Counted from the first letter of the stretch, positions 41,010 to 50,881 are shown. The stretch is 62,276 nucleotides of DNA from JAJZEO01 sp964477345 (GCA_964477345.1 CAYZDL010000009.1:1-62276), one strand, 5' to 3'. Numbers and translations are program-made. Notes: a model not told the origin generated them from the sequence alone.

Positions 41010-42356
41010 GCCCCTTACAAGGAAAGCATCAAGGACCCCGAGAGAGTTAAAAAAGAATATCGTTACTGGCGGCTCCGCATTTTCTTTTCAATGTACCTAG
41101 GTTATGTCTTTTTTTATCTGACAAGAAAGAGTTTTACTTTTGTAATGCCAGCGATGATTGCTGATTTGGGATTTACCAAGACTGATCTTGGTATCCTTGG
41201 AAGCGTCCTCTACATGACATATGGCATTAGTAAATTTGTCAGTGGGGTGATGTCAGACCGTTCTAATCCCCGCTACTTTATGGGAATTGGCCTGATTCTG
41301 ACCGGGGTGTTCAATATATTATTTGGCTTTTCATCTTCGATCTTCTTTTTCGCGTTATTTTGGGGCCTCAATGGCTGGTTTCAAGGGTGGGGATGGCCTC
41401 CCTGTGCTCGCTTGTTGACCCACTGGTATTCTCAATCAGAGAGGGGGACATGGTGGGGCGTGTGGAGCACTTCTCACAACGTGGGAGGGGCCTTAATTCC
41501 ACTTGTCGTTGCTGTAATTGTCCAGTCTCTTGGTTGGCGAATCGCCATGTATGTTCCTGGGGTCATGTGTATTGTCGTGGGGATTTTATTGATTAGCCTT
41601 TTAAGAGATACCCCTCAGTCTCTTGGCTTGCCTGCTATTGAGAAATACAGACACGACTTGGGAAAAGAAAAAGAAATGGAGTTCTCAAATGAGCAGGAAG
41701 AGCGTGAGCTTTCCCGAAGAGAGCTTTTGCTCGAATTTGTTCTTCGAAATAAATATATATGGACATTGGGTGTTGCTTACTTCTTTGTCTATATTGTCCG
41801 TACCGCCGTTAACGATTGGGGACAGCTATTTTTATTTGAGCAAAAGGGATTCTCTCTGATTGCTGCAGGTTCTTGTATCTTCTTTTTTGAAGCTGGTGGT
41901 TTTTTCGGATGTCTTGCGGCAGGCTGGTTTTCAGATAAACTTTTTGGGGGAAGAAGAGGCCCAATCAATACCCTTTTTGCTTTATTTGTAGCGATGGTTG
42001 TTCCTGGATTATGGATGATCCCTGCGGGAAGTTTTGTGCTCGCTTCAGTAATCATGTTTCTAGTTGGGTTTTTTATTTTTGGCCCTCAGATGCTCATTGG
42101 AGTTGCGGCAGCCGAACTGTCTCATAAGAAGGCTGCAGGGACTGCAACTGGTTTTATAGGCTGGTTTGCCTATTTTGGTGCAGCGGCCGCTGGATTTCCT
42201 TTCGGAATGATTACCCAAAATTATGGTTGGGAGGCATTTTTTATCGTATTGACGGCTTGTGCTTGTATAGCAACTATTTGTTTGGCGCCCCTATGGTCTG
42301 TTAGGAGACGAAAACTACAAGCCTCTCAAAAAGAAAAGATCCTAGAGTCGGAGTAA
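40983..42356 (+). CDS. uhpC: Hexose-phosphate antiporter UhpC
   Basis: Inner-membrane exchanger that imports glucose-6-phosphate for phosphate, the main sugar source of chlamydiae. 457 residues, twelve membrane segments, organophosphate:phosphate antiporter family: GYVFFYLTRKSFTFVMPAM early, SGVMSDRSNPRYFMGIG after helix 3, GWGWPPCARLLTHW, and HNVGGALIPL. I set the start at TTG 40983 because AGGAG lies seven bases before it; a TTG at 40977 is too close. It precedes dnaE by 5 bp as in Chlamydia. Confidence 0.93.
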   Translation: MGLFKFLQHAPYKESIKDPERVKKEYRYWRLRIFFSMYLGYVFFYLTRKSFTFVMPAMIADLGFTKTDLGILGSVLYMTYGISKFVSGVMSDRSNPRYFMGIGLILTGVFNILFGFSSSIFFFALFWGLNGWFQGWGWPPCARLLTHWYSQSERGTWWGVWSTSHNVGGALIPLVVAVIVQSLGWRIAMYVPGVMCIVVGILLISLLRDTPQSLGLPAIEKYRHDLGKEKEMEFSNEQEERELSRRELLLEFVLRNKYIWTLGVAYFFVYIVRTAVNDWGQLFLFEQKGFSLIAAGSCIFFFEAGGFFGCLAAGWFSDKLFGGRRGPINTLFALFVAMVVPGLWMIPAGSFVLASVIMFLVGFFIFGPQMLIGVAAAELSHKKAAGTATGFIGWFAYFGAAAAGFPFGMITQNYGWEAFFIVLTACACIATICLAPLWSVRRRKLQASQKEKILESE

Positions 42357-42361
42357 TCAGT

Positions 42362-45300
42362 ATGGGGTATGTCCCTCTCCATGTTCACTCTCAATATTCA
42401 ATATTAGATTCAACCCTTTCTCCAAAAGCTATAGTAGACAAATGCAAGCAGTGGGGAATTGAAACTTGCGCATTAACCGATTTTTGCAACATGTATGGCG
42501 TTGTCGATTTTTATGAAGCCTGTACTAAGGGAGGAGTCAAGCCAATCATTGGGATTGAAATGATGGTTGCTCCGACTGATTGCCGCGAAAAGAAAAAGAT
42601 CTATGGCATTCCTGCCGGGTACCCTCTCATACTGCTTGCCAAGAATAAAGTAGGCTATCAAAACCTTTGTAAATTGAGTTCAATCGCTTTTCTAGAGGGG
42701 TTTTACTACTTTCCTAGAATTGATCTAAATTTATTGACGGCTCACAGTGAGGGGCTGATTTGTTTGTCAGGCCCTTTTTATGGAAAAATAGGCTCGTTAA
42801 TCACCGATGATCGAATGGAAGAAGCTGAAGTGGAAATCGGCTTAATGCAAAAGATCTTTGGGGATGATTTCTTTTTGGAAGTATCGCTCCATAGGATGAG
42901 TGAAAAGTCGTTTAGTGAAGATAGCATTGAAGCGGAAACGTGGTTAGTTCAAAAAATTCAATCGAGTACAGAAAAGCAAGAAAAAATTGCTCAAGTGCTG
43001 AGGGAAATGGGTAAGAGGTATTCGATCCCTCTAGTGGCCACGAACGATATCCGATATGCTGATAGAGGAGATTTCTCTGCTCACGAAATTTTAATGAATG
43101 TCAGTTCAGGGGAGCCTTGTGAAATTTGGGAGAAGGACTCCTATGGGAATTTAAGAGTCTGCGTTCCTAACCCAAAGAGGCAGACAACCTATTCTCATGA
43201 GTTATATTTTAAATCTCCGGAGCAGATGAGAAATATCTTTGTCGATATGCCGGATGCCATTGAAAATACGCAGATTGTCGCGGATCGATGTCAATATGCC
43301 TTTGATTTTTCCCAAAGATTTTATCCTGTGTTTGTGGCACCACAACTTGAGAACAAAAGCTATACCCCTGAAGAGAGGCTTGCTGCTGCTGAGAAGTATT
43401 TAAGAGAACTTTCCAAGAAAAATATACCCAGAAGATATACCGAGGCTCATCTTGAAAAAGTGAAAGAGAGGTATCCTGGACAAGACCCGCTTAAAGTCGT
43501 TGAAGATCGTTTAGAATATGAGCTTGAGGTGATCATTTCAAAGGGGATGTGCGATTACCTTTTGATCGTACACGATTTTATTTCTTGGGCAAAGAGTCAG
43601 AAGATACCAGTTGGTCCCGGGCGGGGATCTGGTGTCGGTTCAATCATCCTTTATTTAACTGATGTGACAGATATTGAGCCTTTGCGATTCAATTTATTCT
43701 TTGAACGTTTCATCAACCCCCAGCGTCCCTCATACCCTGATATTGACGTCGATATTTGCATGGATAGGCGCTCAGAGGTGATCGAGTATACTTTGAGAAA
43801 GTATGGTCGCGATTGTGTGGCACAGATTATCACTTTTGGTACGATGAAGGCAAAGATGGCGATCAAGGATGTAGGACGTGTCTTATCAATTCCTTTAGCT
43901 AAGGTCAATGCGATTGCAGCGCTTATTCCAGAAGATCCTAAAATTACGATAGATACGGCTTTAGAGGTTGATGCTGATCTAAGGCAAATGTATGAATCCG
44001 ATAAAGATACGAAAAGAATCATTGATTTTGCAAAAAAAGTGGAAGGATCAATACGCAATACAGGTATACACGCAGCAGGTTTGATCATTTCAGGGGAGCC
44101 TTTAATGAATCAGATTCCCGTTTGTACTTCTAAGGATACCGACATCTTTGTGACTCAATATTCAATGAAACCTGTTGAAAAAGTTGGGATGTTAAAAATC
44201 GACTTTTTGGGATTGAAGACCCTTACATGCATCCAGAGAACAGTGAATGCGGTCAAAGAGGGTTGTGGCAAAGAGATCGACTGGATGAATCTACCACTTG
44301 ATGATAAAGTGACCTTTAACCTTCTCAATCAAGGAAGGACAATGGGGGTCTTTCAGCTTGAGTCAACAGGAATGCAAGAACTCGAAAAGCAACTCTCAAT
44401 CGATCGATTTGAAGAGGTCATCGCTGTAAACGCACTATATAGACCCGGTCCGATGGAGATGATTCCCTCATTTATCGCCCGAAAGCATGGCAGGGAAAAG
44501 ATAGAGTATGACCACGAGCATTTAAGAGATATTCTCAACGAGACCTATGGCATCATGGTTTATCAGGAGCAGGTGATGCAACTGGCTCAAATCATGGCAG
44601 GCTACACCCTTGGAGAGGGGGATCTTCTTCGTAAGGCGATGGGAAAAAAAGATGCCGAAGAAATGGAAAGGCAAAAACTGAAATTTTGCGAAGGGGCCGT
44701 CAACAAAGGAATCGATAAAGAGCTTGCGGTAAAAATTTTCGAAAAAGTAGAAAAGTTTGCCTTTTATGGATTTAACAAATCTCACGCGACAGCCTATGCC
44801 TACCTAAGTTACGTGACAGCCTATTTAAAAGCTAATTACCCTGGAGAATGGCTAGCTGCATCAATGACTTGCGATATGACTGATCTCTCTAAGGTAGCGA
44901 AACATATTCGTGAAGGGCAATCGATGGGGATTAAAGTGTTACCTCCTCACATCAACGAATCGGCTTTGACATTTATGGCGACAAAGGAGGGGATTCATTT
45001 TGCCTTATGTGCCATTAAGGGGATCGGCGAAGGGGTCATTGAGATCATTCTCAGGGAAAGAGACAGCAATGGACCATTTGTGTCCCTTGGGGGCTTTTTG
45101 AAGCGGGTTGATTTGCTTCATACTGGAAAGAAGATGGTCGAATCATTAATTTTGGCTGGAGCCTTTGATTATTCTGGCTGGAGTCGTAAGCAGTTGACTC
45201 AATTTCTTTTGGACAATTTTGATTCGTTTGTTCGCGAAAAAAAGGAAAAAGAGAAAGGGATTCTCGACTTTTTCTCCAATCAAAGTTTGGGAGAAGGAGC

Positions 45301-46081
45301 CAATGAACACACCTATGAGATGCCCGTTTGCGATGAAAAGGAAAATAGGCTTGATCGTTTAAAGACAGAAAAAGAACTTCTCGGATTCTATGTGACAGGC
45401 CACCCTCTTGATGAGTTTCAAGAGTTAGTAAAAAGACTTGGTTGCTTAAGTCTAAACGAGATTGATGAATTACCCGACAGAACTGTATTTAAGGCTGCCT
45501 TCATTGTCGATACCTTGCAGGTTAGGATTTCGCAACGTAACCAGAAAAAATTTGCGATTACTACAATTAGCAATGGAATAGAACGGTTTGAGCTCCCAAT
45601 TTGGCCCGAATTATTTGAACAAAAGGCAAGTCTACTAGTAGAAAATGCTCTTTTGATGGGAATATTGCAGATAGAAAAACGAGATGGGAGTCTTAAATTG
45701 GGCTGCAAATCTTTTGCTGAATTGACCACTTTTACCCCTGAAGATGAGAAGGAATTCACCGAGATATTTGAAAATTGTGCAAAAGAGAATAAGTCAGAAG
45801 GTAGGGGGGAAAGAAAAAACTCAACGAGCAAGAAATCTAAAGAAGAATCTAAAATCTTTGTCTTAAAAGTTGATTTAAAAACGATTGCTATGAGCAAGAT
45901 ACTTAAAATTAAGCAGCTTTTGATAGATCATGGGGGCAAAGATCAGTTCCATTTAGTCTTTGCCGAGGGCGATAAGGTTATCGGTAAAGTCGAAATAGAT
46001 TCAGGCTTTGGAGTGAATAGCTCTCCTGAATTGAAAAAAGAATTAGAGACGATTGGCACGGTTGACTTAATTTCGTTGTAA
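42362..46081 (+). CDS. dnaE: DNA polymerase III alpha subunit
   Basis: Catalytic subunit of the replicative polymerase. 1239 residues: N-terminal PHP domain starting GYVPLHVHSQYSILDS, the C-family polymerase core with PVGPGRGSGVGSI and the catalytic SYPDIDVDICMDRR, the fingers region around FGFNKSHATAYAYLSY, a helix-hairpin-helix segment, and a C-terminal OB fold. The last 60 residues hold a basic low-complexity linker (GERKNSTSKKSKEESK). GGAG eight bases before the ATG. Closely follows uhpC, probably cotranscribed. Confidence 0.97.
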   Translation: MGYVPLHVHSQYSILDSTLSPKAIVDKCKQWGIETCALTDFCNMYGVVDFYEACTKGGVKPIIGIEMMVAPTDCREKKKIYGIPAGYPLILLAKNKVGYQNLCKLSSIAFLEGFYYFPRIDLNLLTAHSEGLICLSGPFYGKIGSLITDDRMEEAEVEIGLMQKIFGDDFFLEVSLHRMSEKSFSEDSIEAETWLVQKIQSSTEKQEKIAQVLREMGKRYSIPLVATNDIRYADRGDFSAHEILMNVSSGEPCEIWEKDSYGNLRVCVPNPKRQTTYSHELYFKSPEQMRNIFVDMPDAIENTQIVADRCQYAFDFSQRFYPVFVAPQLENKSYTPEERLAAAEKYLRELSKKNIPRRYTEAHLEKVKERYPGQDPLKVVEDRLEYELEVIISKGMCDYLLIVHDFISWAKSQKIPVGPGRGSGVGSIILYLTDVTDIEPLRFNLFFERFINPQRPSYPDIDVDICMDRRSEVIEYTLRKYGRDCVAQIITFGTMKAKMAIKDVGRVLSIPLAKVNAIAALIPEDPKITIDTALEVDADLRQMYESDKDTKRIIDFAKKVEGSIRNTGIHAAGLIISGEPLMNQIPVCTSKDTDIFVTQYSMKPVEKVGMLKIDFLGLKTLTCIQRTVNAVKEGCGKEIDWMNLPLDDKVTFNLLNQGRTMGVFQLESTGMQELEKQLSIDRFEEVIAVNALYRPGPMEMIPSFIARKHGREKIEYDHEHLRDILNETYGIMVYQEQVMQLAQIMAGYTLGEGDLLRKAMGKKDAEEMERQKLKFCEGAVNKGIDKELAVKIFEKVEKFAFYGFNKSHATAYAYLSYVTAYLKANYPGEWLAASMTCDMTDLSKVAKHIREGQSMGIKVLPPHINESALTFMATKEGIHFALCAIKGIGEGVIEIILRERDSNGPFVSLGGFLKRVDLLHTGKKMVESLILAGAFDYSGWSRKQLTQFLLDNFDSFVREKKEKEKGILDFFSNQSLGEGANEHTYEMPVCDEKENRLDRLKTEKELLGFYVTGHPLDEFQELVKRLGCLSLNEIDELPDRTVFKAAFIVDTLQVRISQRNQKKFAITTISNGIERFELPIWPELFEQKASLLVENALLMGILQIEKRDGSLKLGCKSFAELTTFTPEDEKEFTEIFENCAKENKSEGRGERKNSTSKKSKEESKIFVLKVDLKTIAMSKILKIKQLLIDHGGKDQFHLVFAEGDKVIGKVEIDSGFGVNSSPELKKELETIGTVDLISL

Positions 46082-46123
46082 GAGGTATTCTCTTGAGTCT
46101 ATTGTTAACCCGATGGGAAGATT

Positions 46124-47134
46124 ATGAATCGTTTCAATGCTAGTTTGTGTAACATTTTTGGGGTTTTCTTTGTGGGAGCCTTTGCTCTTTCAGGACCACT
46201 TCTTGAGGCCAAAGAAAAAGAACAACCTACAGTTCAAGACCATCATTCGTCTTTACAACATGCTCTCCAAAAAAAGGAATACAAGCTTGTTATTGAAGCA
46301 GGTAAAGCCATTTTGGCCATTGCTCCTCAGTCACCTTTTGCGGCCGAAACGACTTACACCATCGGAGTTGCCTATTTTAATTTAAACGATTTCGATTTAG
46401 CAAATACCTACTTCTCTACCTTTCTAGAAAAATATGCCACCCCCGAGTTTTTTGAGCAAGCGGTCGAGTATAAGTACAAGATAGCAGAGGAGTTTGAGAC
46501 AGGTTCAGGAAGACACATGTTTGGGGTCGAATCTTTACCAAAATGGGTTAGTGCTTGGGACGATGCCTTTGCTCTTTATGAAGAGATCATCAAAACATTG
46601 CCAAATCATGAAGTTGCAGCAAGGGCAATGTTTAGAAAGGCTGTGATGCAATATACCGAAAAAAAGACTAAGGAAGCGCTTGATACCTACCGCACGATTA
46701 CAAGACGATTCCCTAAGCACCCTCTAGCTCCTGAAAGCTACCTTGCTATAGCAAAAATTTATCATGACCATAGCCTTAATGACTATCCTGATAAAGATTT
46801 TCTAGAGCAAGCAAGACTCAATGTCAAAAGATTTCGGAAAGATTTCCCCAGCGAAGAGAGATTGATTGTGGCTCAAAGCCTTCTTGTCGAAATGCAAGAT
46901 GCCTTTGCAAAAGATCTTTGGGTTTCTGCTCAATATTACGAAAAGAAGAAAAATCTGGATGCAGCTAGACTTTATTTAGAGAAGATCGCACGTCTATATC
47001 CTGAGTCATCATATGCTAAAGATGCTATAGCTAAACTTACCATTCTCGACGGAGAAATGACGACAGTTAAGCAAAATGTTGAAGAAGAGCTAGAGAACGT
47101 CAAGGATGTTAACGATCAAAAGTTTGAGATGTAA
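46124..47134 (+). CDS. BamD-like TPR outer membrane assembly protein, apparently not lipidated
   Basis: 336 residues built of tetratricopeptide-like helical pairs in the BamD/YfiO manner: FAAETTYTIGVAYFNLNDFDLA, KEALDTYRTITRRFPKHPLAPE and LDAARLYLEKIARLYPESSY. The N terminus is a signal peptide (VFFVGAFALSGPLLEA), but there is no lipobox cysteine at its end, unlike typical BamD. It is followed by a lipoprotein gene that overlaps it by 29 bp, a combination matching the genes after dnaE in Chlamydia. Probable role: periplasmic platform of the outer-membrane protein insertion machinery. Confidence 0.85.
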   Translation: MNRFNASLCNIFGVFFVGAFALSGPLLEAKEKEQPTVQDHHSSLQHALQKKEYKLVIEAGKAILAIAPQSPFAAETTYTIGVAYFNLNDFDLANTYFSTFLEKYATPEFFEQAVEYKYKIAEEFETGSGRHMFGVESLPKWVSAWDDAFALYEEIIKTLPNHEVAARAMFRKAVMQYTEKKTKEALDTYRTITRRFPKHPLAPESYLAIAKIYHDHSLNDYPDKDFLEQARLNVKRFRKDFPSEERLIVAQSLLVEMQDAFAKDLWVSAQYYEKKKNLDAARLYLEKIARLYPESSYAKDAIAKLTILDGEMTTVKQNVEEELENVKDVNDQKFEM

Positions 47135-47735
47135 ATTTGTTTCTTTGAGCTTAACCCTTCTTTGCATTGGTTGCGGCTATCAAACTAGATCTTGCTGCAG
47201 TTTTAATGAGGGTGAGCGGGCAATGATATCGATCTCCCAAATACGGGGGGATGAGAATGGTGATTTGCGTTCTGATCTAGCCAAGCATGTCTCGCACACC
47301 CCTGGAATGGCCTATTCTTCAAAGAGGGATGCTCGGTACCGACTTGATGTAAAGATCTTGGAGGACGCGAGCGAAACAATCGGATATGCTTGGGATGAAG
47401 ATCCTATCACAGGCGAATTTATTAAAAGGCTCTATCCAAATGAGGGGAGAAGGAAGTTGAAAGCCTCCGCAAGCCTCTATGATACAGTACAAGAAAAAAT
47501 TGTTGTATCTTCTTTCACAGTAGAAGGGGTTTCAGACTTTGACTTTGTCAACCCCACAGCCCTTAAGAACATCGAGTTTATAGACCGAAATGAACAAAAG
47601 CAGTCAGTCCTACATTATTCGTTAGGTCAACTCGATTCGGAAGAAGGTGCCAAGCAGGAGTCGTTTAGGTCTATATCAGAAACGATAGCTGCTCAGATAG
47701 TTAGAGTGTTGAAACATTCTCCTTTAAAAAAATAA
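47106..47735 (+). CDS. Lipoprotein, LptE-like
   Basis: 209 residues with a lipoprotein signal ending LLCIGCGYQ, the cysteine being the acylated residue. The mature part has beta-rich pattern: RYRLDVKILEDASETIGYAW, GRRKLKASASLYDTV and a C-terminal helix SISETIAAQIVRVL, which fits the LptE/RlpB-type fold that plugs the LPS translocon LptD. ATG 47106 lies inside the preceding BamD-like gene; TTG 47121 is an alternative. The LptE assignment rests on architecture and context, not on a diagnostic motif. Confidence 0.72.
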   Translation: MLTIKSLRCKFVSLSLTLLCIGCGYQTRSCCSFNEGERAMISISQIRGDENGDLRSDLAKHVSHTPGMAYSSKRDARYRLDVKILEDASETIGYAWDEDPITGEFIKRLYPNEGRRKLKASASLYDTVQEKIVVSSFTVEGVSDFDFVNPTALKNIEFIDRNEQKQSVLHYSLGQLDSEEGAKQESFRSISETIAAQIVRVLKHSPLKK

Positions 47736-47779
47736 ATTAATGAATTTGAAGAAACTCGGAATCTAAGTATAAGAAGTGA

Positions 47780-48190
47780 ATGGACGATTCAAGAGTGTTT
47801 CAAGCCTCAATCTCCGAACTTAGCAAAATGTTGCGATGGGTCCGTTCAAAATTAAAGATGTATGAGGTAGAGAATAAAAAATGTGGACGGATAGAGCTTG
47901 CTCTTGAAGAAGCTCTCGTCAACATTATCTTTCATGCCTACACACATTCGGCTGGCATACTTGAAATACAAGTATCCTACTATAAGGAAGATAGGGTTAT
48001 TGAGTTTACAATTCTGGATCAAGGAAAGCCTTTTAATCCTTTAGAGTATCAAAAGCTTGACATCACATCTAATGTAGAACAGCGGATACCAGGTGGATTA
48101 GGCATCCATTTTTTGAAAAAAATTTCTGATGATCTTTCTTATTTAAGGAGAGGTGAGTCGAATATCTTATCGATTAGAAATCAGCTTTGA
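47780..48190 (+). CDS. rsbW: RsbW-like anti-sigma factor serine kinase
   Basis: 136-residue GHKL ATPase of the RsbW/SpoIIAB class. The N box reads ELALEEALVNIIFHAY, G1 is LDQGKPFNP and G2 is GGLGIHFLKK. In chlamydiae RsbW works in a partner-switching network with RsbV and RsbU that links the cell's energy state to sigma factor use. rsbV and rsbU are not in this window. It stands after the lipoprotein gene with a 45-bp gap, as in the Chlamydia dnaE region. Confidence 0.9.
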   Translation: MDDSRVFQASISELSKMLRWVRSKLKMYEVENKKCGRIELALEEALVNIIFHAYTHSAGILEIQVSYYKEDRVIEFTILDQGKPFNPLEYQKLDITSNVEQRIPGGLGIHFLKKISDDLSYLRRGESNILSIRNQL

Positions 48191-48200
48191 TTCAACCCAA

Positions 48201-48629
48201 TTAGTGGGTAATTGAAGCTATCTCTTCTTCTGTGTCAATGACTTCTGTTAGAAAATGTCTTAATACTTTTAAGACATATTTTGGTGTATTGTAGACTCCT
48301 GAAGAGGAGAAGACGATTTCAAGACGGGGTTTTGTGCTTGTTATCAACGCGATGAGAGTCAAGGTGGTAGGGATCTCATCGATCACTTTTGGAATGATCC
48401 AAACAGCAAACTGATTGTTGTATAAGGTCACTTTTTCATGACTTTCTAATACGTGGAAGTAAAAAGGAAATTGAGCTTGGATCTCTTTTTCTTCTTCGGG
48501 TGTTTTATTGAGCAGGTCAAATTTCTTTAGGAGTGATAGATCAACGTGAATGACCCCATCTTGAACCCATTTTCCTAGATCAGAAATGAATTCCTTGTAA
48601 GAATCTTCCAGTTTGTTAGGATTCAACAT
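48201..48629 (-). CDS. Conserved chlamydial hypothetical protein
   Basis: 142 residues, cytosolic, acidic. N-terminal helices (DSYKEFISDLGKWVQDG) followed by alternating strands such as VTLYNNQFAVWIIPKV and TLTLIALITSTKPRLEIV, and a C-terminal helix YVLKVLRHFLTEVID. No signal peptide, no catalytic motif. A single small gene in the same position, between rsbW and the D,D-carboxypeptidase, is known in Chlamydia. Function unknown. It is convergent with rsbW, only 10 bp apart. Confidence 0.78.
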   Translation of the reverse strand: MLNPNKLEDSYKEFISDLGKWVQDGVIHVDLSLLKKFDLLNKTPEEEKEIQAQFPFYFHVLESHEKVTLYNNQFAVWIIPKVIDEIPTTLTLIALITSTKPRLEIVFSSSGVYNTPKYVLKVLRHFLTEVIDTEEEIASITH

Positions 48630-48830
48630 TCTACTGCTCGCGATTGTAAAATTGTTTTTTCCATTGCTGGCGTCATTTTGTGCCAGAGTCGGAGTTTCTG
48701 TATTTACTTTTCTTCATACGTAGAGGGGTGTTTTTTTTAAACTCATTTTTTTCTGACGAGTTAATTTATCTATTCGGCAATCTATCTTATGCTCCTTGAA
48801 TCAAATCAAGAAATGATCGATGATAAAGGT

Positions 48831-50081
48831 ATGAAGAAGACTCTTTGTTATTGGCTTACCTTTATTTTTCCCTTCTCACTTATTGCGTTAGATATTCGTA
48901 TTGAAACGCCATATGCTGTTTTAATGGATGCAGAATCAGGGAAAGTTTTATACGCAAAAAATCCTTATGCAAAGATTTCTCCCTGCAGCACAATGAAAAT
49001 TGCAACGATTTTATATGTCCTAGAAAATAAAATGGAAAATCTTGATGAAGAGGTCACGGTAGTTTCTGAAGCTTTAAAAAGAACGAATGAAGAGGAAAAA
49101 AGGAGTAAAAATTACACTATTCCTGCTCATTATCTTGAGACTGATGGAACAATGGTCTATCTCAGAAATAATGAACGGTTATCACTTAGGTCATTAATTT
49201 ATGCCTCTATGCTTAGATCTGCCAACGATGCTTGTAATGTTCTTGCTATCCATTTATCAGGAGAGGTAGAAACATTTTGTAATGACTTGAATGAATGGTT
49301 AAAAACTAAAGGGATAGGCTCGACTCATTTTGTAAATCCCCATGGTCTCTACCATCCTGACCATTACTCATGCGCCTACGATATGGCTCTTATAGGAAGG
49401 GCTGCTTACAATAACCACGCTTTCATGGAAATTGCTCTAGAACGTGATTATGCAAAACCCCGAACAAATCTACAAAAAGAGGAATTTTGGAAGACCAATT
49501 CATGCATTTTAAAAGAAAGCAATCCACTCTATTATCCAAAAGCCTTATTTGCCAAAACGGGTCAACTTAAAATGGGAAAGAGCAATCTAGTCGCTGCTGC
49601 CACTAATGGAGAGAGAACTTTAATCGTAGCCCTTCATAAAAGTCCCACATGGAAACAAAGATATATTGATGCCATTCAAATGTTTGAGGCTGCTTTTCAA
49701 GAGGAGAAGTCGACAAGGCTCCTTTTCTCTAAAAGCGAGACCCGATTTACAAGAGAAATTCCTAAAAGTAAAAATCCGTTAACGGCTGTTTTAAAGCAAG
49801 ATGTGATCCTAGAGTACTTTCCTTCTCAAGAACCAGTAGTTAAAGCGGAACTTGAATGGAATGAATCACTCGCGCTTCCGATAAAAAAAGGTGATCGGGT
49901 CGGTGAAATCGTCGTAATTGATGAAGGGGGAAAAAGATTACTGACCTCCCCACTGTTTGCGAAAGACAGGCTTTCTAAGACCCATTTTGTGAGACCACGA
50001 ATTGCAGTAATGGCCCTTTTTGGTCTTTTAGTTATTGGAGCCTTTTCCCTCAGATTGAATAGTAAAAAGTCTAAACAATAA
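48831..50081 (+). CDS. dacF: D-alanyl-D-alanine carboxypeptidase (PBP5/DacF family)
   Basis: Serine carboxypeptidase that trims the terminal D-Ala of peptidoglycan stem peptides. The start ATG 48831 gives a good signal peptide (LCYWLTFIFPFSLIA); ORF starts at 48789 or 48813 would add a polar prefix. Catalytic motifs in order: SxxK in SPCSTMKIA, SxN in RSANDACN, and KTG in AKTGQLKMG. After the PBP5 C-terminal domain a terminal membrane helix VMALFGLLVIGAFSL and basic tail anchor it. Its last 54 bp overlap the convergent rsmA. Consistent with the minimal peptidoglycan of chlamydiae. Confidence 0.94.
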   Translation: MKKTLCYWLTFIFPFSLIALDIRIETPYAVLMDAESGKVLYAKNPYAKISPCSTMKIATILYVLENKMENLDEEVTVVSEALKRTNEEEKRSKNYTIPAHYLETDGTMVYLRNNERLSLRSLIYASMLRSANDACNVLAIHLSGEVETFCNDLNEWLKTKGIGSTHFVNPHGLYHPDHYSCAYDMALIGRAAYNNHAFMEIALERDYAKPRTNLQKEEFWKTNSCILKESNPLYYPKALFAKTGQLKMGKSNLVAAATNGERTLIVALHKSPTWKQRYIDAIQMFEAAFQEEKSTRLLFSKSETRFTREIPKSKNPLTAVLKQDVILEYFPSQEPVVKAELEWNESLALPIKKGDRVGEIVVIDEGGKRLLTSPLFAKDRLSKTHFVRPRIAVMALFGLLVIGAFSLRLNSKKSKQ

Positions 50082-50864
50082 TAGATAATCATTAAGAGAA
50101 AGATCCTCGGGACGCGCCGTCTCCTTTTGCCCAATCTTTTGAAGAAGATCGCTTCCCTTTATTGTAGAACGAAGCATCTTTCTCTTATGAGTAAAGCAGT
50201 TGTCGACAAATGAAAAGAACTCTAGAGATTGATCGTGCGAAAGAGGAAGGTGATTCTTTGGATAGAGAGAAAGAAGAGTACAATCACTCTTTGGAATAGG
50301 AAAAAATGATTTTCTAGAGACATCAGCAAGGAGCTTTAATTCGAAATGGAATTGGCAAAAGAGGGCTAAGGGGTTGTTATTTTTAGTGCCTGCTTGAGCT
50401 ACGATCTTTTCGCCCATTTCCTTTTGAACAAAGAGAATGATGGGAGAGCCTGTAGTGAAAAATTTTTGATTAGAAGCGATAAATGAGAGTATAGGGACAG
50501 TGATCTGAAAGGGGATGTTTGAGACCATTTTCATAGGTTGTTTGATAGAATATTGAAGCGCGTCTCCTTCAATCACTTCTAAACGATCCGAGTACTCTTT
50601 TAATAGATTCGGAAGGATTTGGGCGAATGAATGATCCTTTTCAACAGCAACCACATCGGCTCCTGCTTCCAAAAGGGTAAGGGTTAAAGCTCCAAGCCCC
50701 GGTCCTATTTCAAAAACACGATCCCCCTTCTGTATCTCTGCTTTATGAACGGCTCGCTGAAGAATGGTCTTATTGATAAGAAAGTTTTGAGAGAGGCTTT
50801 TCCGAAGCTGAAGATCGTGCTCGGACAAAAATCGCCTAAGGGCGTTTAAATCACGTAAATCCAA
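50028..50864 (-). CDS. rsmA: 16S rRNA dimethyladenosine transferase RsmA (KsgA)
   Basis: Dimethylates two adjacent adenines near the 3' end of 16S rRNA as a late small-subunit maturation check. 278 residues with LSQNFLINKTIL, the SAM-binding EIGPGLGALTLTLLE, VAVEKDHSF, VIEGDALQY and the catalytic SNIPFQITVPI (Asn-Ile-Pro-Phe). The C-terminal domain ends with LSLNDYLLLF plus about 15 extra residues that run into the convergent dacF by 54 bp. It follows the SurA-like gene by 17 bp on the same strand. Confidence 0.95.
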   Translation of the reverse strand: MDLRDLNALRRFLSEHDLQLRKSLSQNFLINKTILQRAVHKAEIQKGDRVFEIGPGLGALTLTLLEAGADVVAVEKDHSFAQILPNLLKEYSDRLEVIEGDALQYSIKQPMKMVSNIPFQITVPILSFIASNQKFFTTGSPIILFVQKEMGEKIVAQAGTKNNNPLALFCQFHFELKLLADVSRKSFFPIPKSDCTLLSLYPKNHLPLSHDQSLEFFSFVDNCFTHKRKMLRSTIKGSDLLQKIGQKETARPEDLSLNDYLLLFRLFTIQSEGKGSNN

Positions 50865-50881
50865 TGGACTATCCAGAACTG

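Noticed and set aside
43651..45897. Long minus-strand frames opposite dnaE
   Set aside because: All lie over conserved polymerase motifs and lack start signals.
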